A stretch of DNA of 64,000 nt from Bimuria novae-zelandiae CBS 107.79 (Eukaryota > Ascomycota > Dothideomycetes > Pleosporales > Didymosphaeriaceae). Shown here piece by piece: positions 58,201 to 64,000 of this stretch (position 1 is its first letter; each line of letters begins with the position of its first letter). The notes beneath the pieces are model-generated. The model saw only the letters and a program-made list of their open reading frames with translations. It did no database searches and was not told the DNA's origin. Both the position numbers and the translations under genes were made by a program. Location of the stretch: contig ML976700.1 of assembly GCA_010015655.1 (NCBI GenBank), positions 109,364 through 173,363 of the forward strand. Direction: 5' to 3'.

Positions 58201-58500
58201 CTAGCCTATATAGCTACCTTATCTTGTATATTTATGCAGGTAACTAGGATTTTATCTTATTCTATGTTAAACCTCTTTAGGTTATAGCGAATAAATAGTT
58301 CTATCTAGGTTAGAAACGTTTCTAGGTAGCCCTTCCTAGAATAGGGTTTAGGCTTTAGGACTTTTAGCTAATATTTTATATTTTCTTATTAGCTTATTTT
58401 CTTGCTTATCTAGTTAATAATTTCCTATAGCTAGGCTATCTAAGCTACTTATTTAATAATTATCTTTTTTAAGGTCTTTTCCTTAGGTGCTAGAGCTGTA
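55300..58500 (-). pseudogene. Degenerate gypsy pol (reverse transcriptase, RNase H, integrase)
   Basis: Read on the minus strand through stops. The RT catalytic segment YLDDILIY appears as YLNNILIY (57180-57222, Asn codons at 57201-57206). Then KFHVTEIEYLGFVISREGVK (about 57031-57094) and FLGFTNFYYKFNRNYSKVTA (near 56900-56990). Integrase-like sequence FTTKLGIKHKLITSFYPKID lies near 55620-55690. The RT, RNase H, integrase order fits Ty3/gypsy and not copia. The LTR-like insertion at 57739-58157 interrupts the 5' part. Boundaries are approximate. Confidence 0.85.
57739..58157. mobile_element. Non-RIP-mutated solo-LTR-like insertion inside the gypsy element
   Basis: 419 bp of normal GC content starting TGTTAAGATC and ending with its exact inverse GATCTTAACA, the TG...CA form of an LTR. 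It contains a TATATATATAAGG TATA-like site and two CCATCCATGG repeats. Surrounding sequence is saturated with RIP but this is not. I see no matching 5-bp duplication (TATAC left, ATCCT right). Confidence 0.75.
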
Positions 58501-58544
58501 GTGGTTAAACTAGGTTTTACTATTATATTATAGGGTAGTTAAAG

Positions 58545-59199
58545 TATTATAAGGCTCTTATACCTTGTTCTAATTTAGGTTAGAGTAGTAAGGTATCGTA
58601 GTATTTTATAAATTATTTAATAATATAAGTTAATGCGACACTTAGCGCGAGGCTAAATAATTTAATTTTATAATAAAGTAAAATAACTATTAGTTTATAT
58701 AGGAGAATATACTTGCATGGAAGATATGTAAGTTAACTATAAGGAGAGGAACGATAATAGGAGAATCGTCACACTATATACTAGTCTATTTCTTCCTCGT
58801 AGTCCCGCTAAGACTCCGTAGTCCCAGGGACTTTAGTAGTCCCATGGGACTTTCCTTTATGCGGGACTTTATTACGTAACTACTAATATAAGCTGCCCCG
58901 CGCCTCTTTATATCCTATTATTTTTATTATTCCGTTAATAATTACTTCCTTGGCGTAATTACCTGGCTCCTTTCTTCTGGTTCCTGTGGTCGTAACACCT
59001 TAGCGGATTACTATGGTTCGAAGCTCTTAGCGGATCACCTTAATCTAAAGCTACTATTAGATTAGAGTTACGTAACCCTAGCTAATATAAGCGACCCTGC
59101 AAGTCCTCGTGGACTAGTTATAGCATAGCCTCCTCTGCCTCCCCCTATTTATCTTCGTCTGTGGTCGTGTCACTATCCGGGTCCCCTGAGCTCGTAACA
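58545..59199 (-). repeat. 5' LTR of the gypsy element
   Basis: 655 bp. Ends CTCGTAACA. Contains an extra segment (about 58800-58990) with AGTCCC/GGGACT palindromes not found in the other LTR. Confidence 0.85.
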
Positions 59200-59280
59200 A
59201 CTTTTATATACTACAAGTACATCTTCTATAACAGATTAATAAACCTCCTAGTTAGTTATTCTATAGTTTATTATAGGATT

Positions 59281-59522
59281 TGTAAGGGGCTTTGGGCCCG
59301 GGGGACCTGAGATGCCAGAAGAATACAGATGAATTCGATAAGGAGTTTAGGTAGCTCCCCCCTACTCTATATATATATGGTTTCTGAGTGGAGAGGACTA
59401 ACTCCGGAGGGGCTAGGTCCGTTTCCTAACACTCCGGAGGTACCCCGGTGGCTCTTAGAGTTGCTCAAGGCTTAGGCCACGAGGTTTCTCAGCCGAGTAC
59501 TTCAGAGGCCTAGCCTCTAACA
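59281..59522. mobile_element. Solo LTR with perfect target-site duplication
   Basis: 242 bp starting TGTAAGGGGC and ending GCCTCTAACA, flanked on both sides by GGATT (59276-59280 and 59523-59527). It is richer in GC than its surroundings and holds a TATATATATA run. No internal coding region, so it is a solo LTR or a short LTR-like insertion. Confidence 0.8.
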
Positions 59523-60524
59523 GGATTAGATTATTCGTAAACCTAGTATTGTCGCTATCGCTCTCGACCACTAAATATCCGCGAGACGCTTTATCCTTAA
59601 CCTATTCTCCCCTCACCCGGAACAGGCTTAGGTACGTATAGCCATCGTAACACTTATAATATAAAGGGGCTATATTATACTTATAGCAGAAAGTCTCTAG
59701 AGGCCAAAAAGCTATCTAAATAAGCCCGTAATAAAAAGAATTAGCGTAATAAAAATAAAAATAATAACTAGTCCTACGAGCCCGCGCTGCCCGTAAAGTG
59801 CTTAAAAATACTAATACTAATAATAAGGCGTAGGCTTAAGTAAAATACTATAAATTAAAGTGCGGAAACTACTTACGCGGCGGCGTAGATAGTTATAAAT
59901 ACTATAAGGAGGTCCTAAAGCCCTTATTAGTGCTATAAAGTAACTCTTTATATAAATTTTTTATTATTACTTAAGGATAGCACTCTTATTTATACTAATA
60001 AAATTATAGTTAAGTATCTAGAAGCCTTACACATACAAAAGCTTAATTAGCTAAGGTAATTATTAGACGGTAATGCTGTAAAGTACTACTAGTTATAAAT
60101 CTAATATTATATTATATAAGATTTTATACTATCTACATGCAAGGGGTAGTGCTATTAATAATAAAAATTTAAGTAAGAATAAATATATATAAAGCTTTTT
60201 AATTAGTAGATTAATAGAATTTTAAGTATTATTTAGCAAATAATTAAGCAGAGTAGAAATAACTATTTTTATAATAATAGTAGCTAAAATTCGCCCTTAA
60301 CACTAAATCTTAAGCTTTAAAATTACTTAAATAGGTAATAAAGTAATTTTCTATTATTTACATATTAAAAAACCTAAAGAAAATTGCTTTTATAAAAGGA
60401 TTTGTACGCGTGGGTAATATTTGACAGGGAGCCAAGAATGCGTACGCTAGTACTAGTCCTTACTAAAAACAAAGCACCTCATACCGTTGCTTAGCAGTTA
60501 GTGCACAGCGTTAGTCAATGTACA

Positions 60525-60968
60525 CTCCACTATGCTTGTAAATGGGTTGGGCCGTAAGGGCCACAGTTGAGTCTAACTAAGCAGAATACTAAAATTTAAA
60601 CTTAAACTTTCTATAACTTTATAAATATAGGAGTTATTCTTATGTAATTTTAATATAAGTTGTATATATATAAGTTATATAACTCTAAAAAAGCCTATAT
60701 TTTATATTTATTTTAGAGTAAAATTATTTTTTTAATAATATTTTACGTCTTTTTTAGGATACACGACTTAATATACTATATAATTTTTTTAAATTTAAAT
60801 ATATATTACTATTAATATATATATATACTTTAAGTTAAAATTACATAAGTAGACCTCCTCTATTTATAAAGTTATAGAGAGTTTAAAGTTTAGAATTTTA
60901 GTATTCTGCTTAGTTAGACCTAACTGTGGCCCTTGCAACCCAACCCATTTATAAGCCTACACTCTACT
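60525..60968. mobile_element. Inverted-repeat element (MITE-like), about 440 bp
   Basis: Left arm about 60529-60656 and right arm about 60822-60964 are inverted repeats with near-identical cores: AAATGGGTTGGG, AAGGGCCACAGTT and GTCTAACTAAGCAGAATACT (60571-60590), each found inverted on the right. The centre is TA-rich without coding capacity. It lies next to a pogo/Fot-type transposase relic and may be its non-autonomous relative or a fold-back element. Confidence 0.8.
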
Positions 60969-61079
60969 AATGCGATAGCCTAACTTTAACACGCCGCATA
61001 TCCACTAATATAGGTCTAATTAAGGCCGTAATTGTAGTAATTAAATCGCAAAAACTAAAAGTATATTTTATATATAATT

Positions 61080-62260
61080 AAAATTTAAAACACTAAAGTA
61101 TTATATAGACTATATTAATATAAAGGTATTAACGCGTTATATTAGCGCGTATAACCACGAACTCTACTTATTAAAATTTTAGTAAATAATAAAAATATAA
61201 TCTTTTATACTATACTAAACACTTTACTAAACGTAGCCTTCCTTCTATATAATAAATAATATAAAGCTTTACCTTTACTATAGCGAAAAAGAGGGTTAGC
61301 TTATTATAGGTTTATTACTTTATTAGGCGCAACGCTAAATCCTTAATATTATAATAAATAGCTAGTATTAATAGTGATTACTACAAAGCTAATTCCATAG
61401 CTAAATATAAGGTTTACTTCGACTTTTTATAGTAAAAGATTAAGTAATATTATATTAAGGCTTAAAATTTTTAAAATAGACAAGAAAGGCTTCCTACTTA
61501 GCATTACTTCTTAGTTAAAGAGGATCTTTAATAGGTCTCTATACGAGAATAAGATTATAAGATAAGCTATTTAGGATGGTAGCTGTAAGTAGATATTCCT
61601 TATAGCCTATATATGCGCTAACGGATCTGCCCTAGATCTAGCTCTAATTTATTAGGCCACCTCTATAAATATATAACTAAGTTAGATTAAGGACCTTGAT
61701 TCTTAATACTATTAAATCTTTATTACGATATTATAATCCAGCTAAATAAACAATTAAATAGGCCTAGTATAGTTTTAATAGGTATTTAATCGCCTTATAA
61801 CGTTAAAAGCTAAATATTAATATTAACTATTAATCCTTACTAGCTATAGATTTTATATTACTATTAATTTTATTAACTATTATAATTATAATAAGATCCT
61901 GTTAGCTATCTATCTATCTTATTTAACCTATATGTTATAGCCTCTAGATATCTACGTATTTAAGTCTCCATTAACTGCGTATTTAAATAAGCTATTAGCC
62001 TTCTTATAGAACAGCTAGGGGCTAGTTTCTATTACTAAGAGAGACTTCTTTAGCCTATTTAGAAAGTCTAGATTAATACTATAGGGTAGCTATTAATTTT
62101 TTAGACCTTTAAAGCTACTAGTATCTTCCCTTTAGATCTAATAACTATTCTTAATAGATTTAATTAGGCTTAGCTACCTAAGTAATAATTATAAAAAAGC
62201 TTAACCTTAGTACTTAGTACTTTAAATTAGAGAAACGATTGACTAGCTGCTAAAGGCTAT
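61080..62260 (+). pseudogene. pogo/Fot1-type transposase relic (DDE_1)
   Basis: The plus strand read through stops resembles the fungal Fot/pogo transposase: an N-terminal region ending near 61330 (RRNAKSL-like), then YYKANSIAKYKVYFDFL, IDKKGFLLSI (about 61474-61503, where the family has NxDEKGF) and SLIAYICANGSALDLALIY (about 61592-61655). Numerous TAA and TAG codons and TA-rich composition show RIP. Ends are not defined. Confidence 0.75.
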
Positions 62261-62480
62261 TATTAATACAGGGTGTGGTAATAAGGCTAAGAAGCTAAGT
62301 CAAACTGTATAATTAATCTATAACGGTTAAGAATATTCTACTCCAGCGGGAGCAGAAGTTTAGCCTTTTGCTCCGCGACATAATCTCTATACAAAAGCAA
62401 CTCCTAGAGCATAAAGTTGGATCAGTAGATGTTCGAAAGAACACGATGCGTGCCAAGAATACACAAACTCAAATCGAAAA

Positions 62481-63875
62481 ATGCCAACGCGTTTGCTTCG
62501 CGTTGATCAAGACAGCATGCGTCTGGTATCGCATGCCGAGCGTGTTCGTTTTGCCGCACTGAGCTATTGTTGGGGCACGACGGAACAGTACACCACGACC
62601 ACTGCGAATCTTGAAGAACGTTTTGGAGATTTAAATGAATACAGTCCTTAACAAACACTGAAAGACGTAGTACTCGTAACACGAATGTTAGGTCTCTAGT
62701 GCATATGGATTGACTCGATTTGCATTGTGCAGGATGATCCCGCCAACTAGGATTATGAATTTGGAAAGATGGCGCATATATATGCTGGTGCTTAAATCGT
62801 TCTTGCAGCAACGTGTGCAAGTGATGTAGGCGAAGGCTTTTTGAAACTACGTCCAGAACCGCCCACGATCAATTCCGGCTCTAATGGCAAGCACAACTTC
62901 TCAATCAGAGCGAGACGAACGAGGGAACACAACATGTTTGACGGCATGTCGTTCGAAGGACTCCCACTCTTCGAAAGAGGGTGGTGCATGCAGGAAGTCG
63001 AACTAGCTTGCCGCATTCTACACTTCTGTCGAGACGAAGTGTACTACAAGTGCAGAACTAGTGGCACCTGCGAATGCGATCATGTTAATAATGTCAAAAC
63101 CAGGGGTCTCAAAACTTTAACCACAACATCGGCCCTCTCGAATACCAAGAACACGGAGCCGAACATTAGCACAACATCTTTTTCCAAGGAGTGGTCGAAA
63201 ATAGCGTACAAATTCACCTCGCTTCAGTTGAAGTATGTGGAAGATACATTACCTGCGCTCTCGGGCCTTGCCCAGTATGCACAATGTATGAAGCCAGGAG
63301 CCTACCTCGCTAGGATCTGGGAGAAAGGAGTAGCGTACCAGCTGGGCTGGTACTTAGACGAACATACAACATCCGCAACTCCTCGTAAAGCGACTAGGCT
63401 CACAAGGCAGACGTTCTCGTGGGTGACGGCTGCTGGCCCTGTCAAATATAGCTCAATAGGGGAGGATCCAAAGGGCTTATGTGTTCTATCAGGACATCAA
63501 TGCACACTGGCTTCCTCAGACCCCTTCGGTCGTGTTGAGGCAGCCTGCATAACTCTAGAGGGACGGGCTGTTTCGGGGTCAGATTTTCTCTTCGGATACC
63601 TGGAATTCGAATGGTACGCCATTAAGGAGTTACATACAGATAATGGTCAGCATTTCTGGGGTCGTGATGAGGTCGAAGGGTTTGCATCAGTGCTAGATTG
63701 GAGCAACGTGATATACTTTGGGCTGCACACCACTAAAAATGCGATCGTTGAGGGAATGATCGGTCTACTTCTGGAACGTTCACCGGCGGAGGAAGTGTTT
63801 CATCGGGTTGGCTTGGCGTTGCAGAGCGTGTGTGGTTTCCCCGGTTCGAAGAAAATGCCTTGCCCTATACCGTAA
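62481..63875 (+). pseudogene. HET-domain (heterokaryon incompatibility) protein pseudogene
   Basis: From the ATG at 62481 (MPTRLLRVDQDSMRLV) one frame runs to the TAA at 63875 through four in-frame stops: TAA 62649, TAG 62697, TAG 62748 and TAA 62793. HET landmarks are present in order: RFAALSYCWGTTEQY, QTLKDVVLVTRMLGL, CIWIDSICIVQDDPA, KMAHIYAGA, IVLAATCASDVGEGF and the ERGWCMQEVELACRILHF motif. The last 344 codons are uninterrupted. All lesions lie within 310 bp of the start, on the side of the RIP block. The 5' end may have been lost into that block. HET proteins trigger vegetative incompatibility cell death; this copy should be inactive. Confidence 0.87.
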
Positions 63876-64000
63876 CTATCGAGTAGCATGATCTCCAAAA
63901 GATCATTACTGTTGCCTGAACCCAATCTTTCCTTTACTACGACTTCGCCCTTTTGGTATTTTTTCATCGCGTATAAACAATTGAGTTCCTTCACTGTGTT

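Larger units (their letters stand above)
53717..59199 (-). mobile_element. Ty3/gypsy LTR retrotransposon, RIP-inactivated, complete ends
   Basis: Two direct LTRs (53717-54193 and 58545-59199) flank a degenerate pol read on the minus strand. The 5-bp direct repeat ACTTT lies immediately outside both ends (53712-53716 and 59200-59204), a perfect target-site duplication. LTR ends are TGTTAYGAG and CTCGTAACA (RIP-altered in the left copy). A purine-rich tract on the minus strand next to 54193 (complement of TTATCCCCCTTCTT) fits the polypurine tract and the minus orientation. Confidence 0.88.
52621..62340. repeat. RIP-mutated AT-rich transposon block
   Basis: About 9.7 kb with no open frame above 60 codons on either strand. 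TpA is very abundant and CpA/TpG almost absent (for example no CA dinucleotide in 54301-54420), while CpG is kept, which is the signature of CpA-targeted RIP. It contains nested elements listed separately. Positions 52621-53711 and 59640-60480 are also decayed repeat DNA, with no family I can name. Confidence 0.9.

Noticed and set aside
59015..59030. tRNA-like GGTTCGAA box
   Set aside because: No cloverleaf around it and it lies in the gypsy LTR.

Overview
This window is chromosomal DNA from a filamentous ascomycete. The evidence is short GT-AG introns of about 35-130 bp, fungal gene families (Bud6, an Lst8-type WD40 protein, MPP10, a UPC2-like Zn(II)2Cys6 factor, a HET-domain protein, GH92), and a large TA-saturated block typical of repeat-induced point mutation (RIP). 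Gene content and the sharp contrast between gene-rich and AT-rich DNA fit Dothideomycetes (Pleosporales-like), but that placement is inference.

Layout. 1-10.4 kb: 3' part of bud6 (runs off the left edge), lst8, an FMN-dependent alpha-hydroxyacid oxidase and a PP2C phosphatase. 11.3-13.6 kb: an apparently intact piggyBac-like DNA transposon with perfect 29-bp terminal inverted repeats. 14-25.5 kb: dense housekeeping genes, namely peroxisomal acyl-CoA oxidase ending in AKL, a tyrosine phosphatase, mitochondrial porin, a mitochondrial J-protein divergent from methionine aminopeptidase 2, and the U3 snoRNP protein MPP10. 26-36 kb: accessory genes, namely a small secreted protein, a ubiquitin-like protein carrying RNA-polymerase-II-CTD-like heptads, a Ser/Pro/Gln-rich hypothetical, a prolyl-4-hydroxylase-like gene broken by one stop, and a secreted GH92 alpha-mannosidase. 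36.4-40.1 kb: a RIP-decayed second piggyBac-like copy, an 850-bp assembly gap and a decayed Tc1/mariner transposase. 41.5-52.1 kb: a broken Baeyer-Villiger monooxygenase, a UPC2-like Zn2Cys6 regulator, a Siw14-type phosphatase and a conserved fungal protein of unknown function. 52.6-62.3 kb: one RIP block holding a Ty3/gypsy LTR retrotransposon with a perfect target-site duplication, two LTR-like insertions (one not RIP-mutated), an inverted-repeat element and a pogo/Fot-type transposase relic. 62.5-63.9 kb: a HET-domain pseudogene with four in-frame stops at the edge of the RIP block.

Most host genes are independent housekeeping loci and do not form a pathway cluster. The monooxygenase and the Zn2Cys6 regulator could be leftovers of a small metabolic locus, but nothing else nearby supports that. 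The most informative material is the transposon biology: an intact and a decayed copy of one piggyBac-like group whose ends are flanked by TA and not the canonical TTAA, and a layered series of insertions before and after RIP. I did not find a clearly new multi-gene system.
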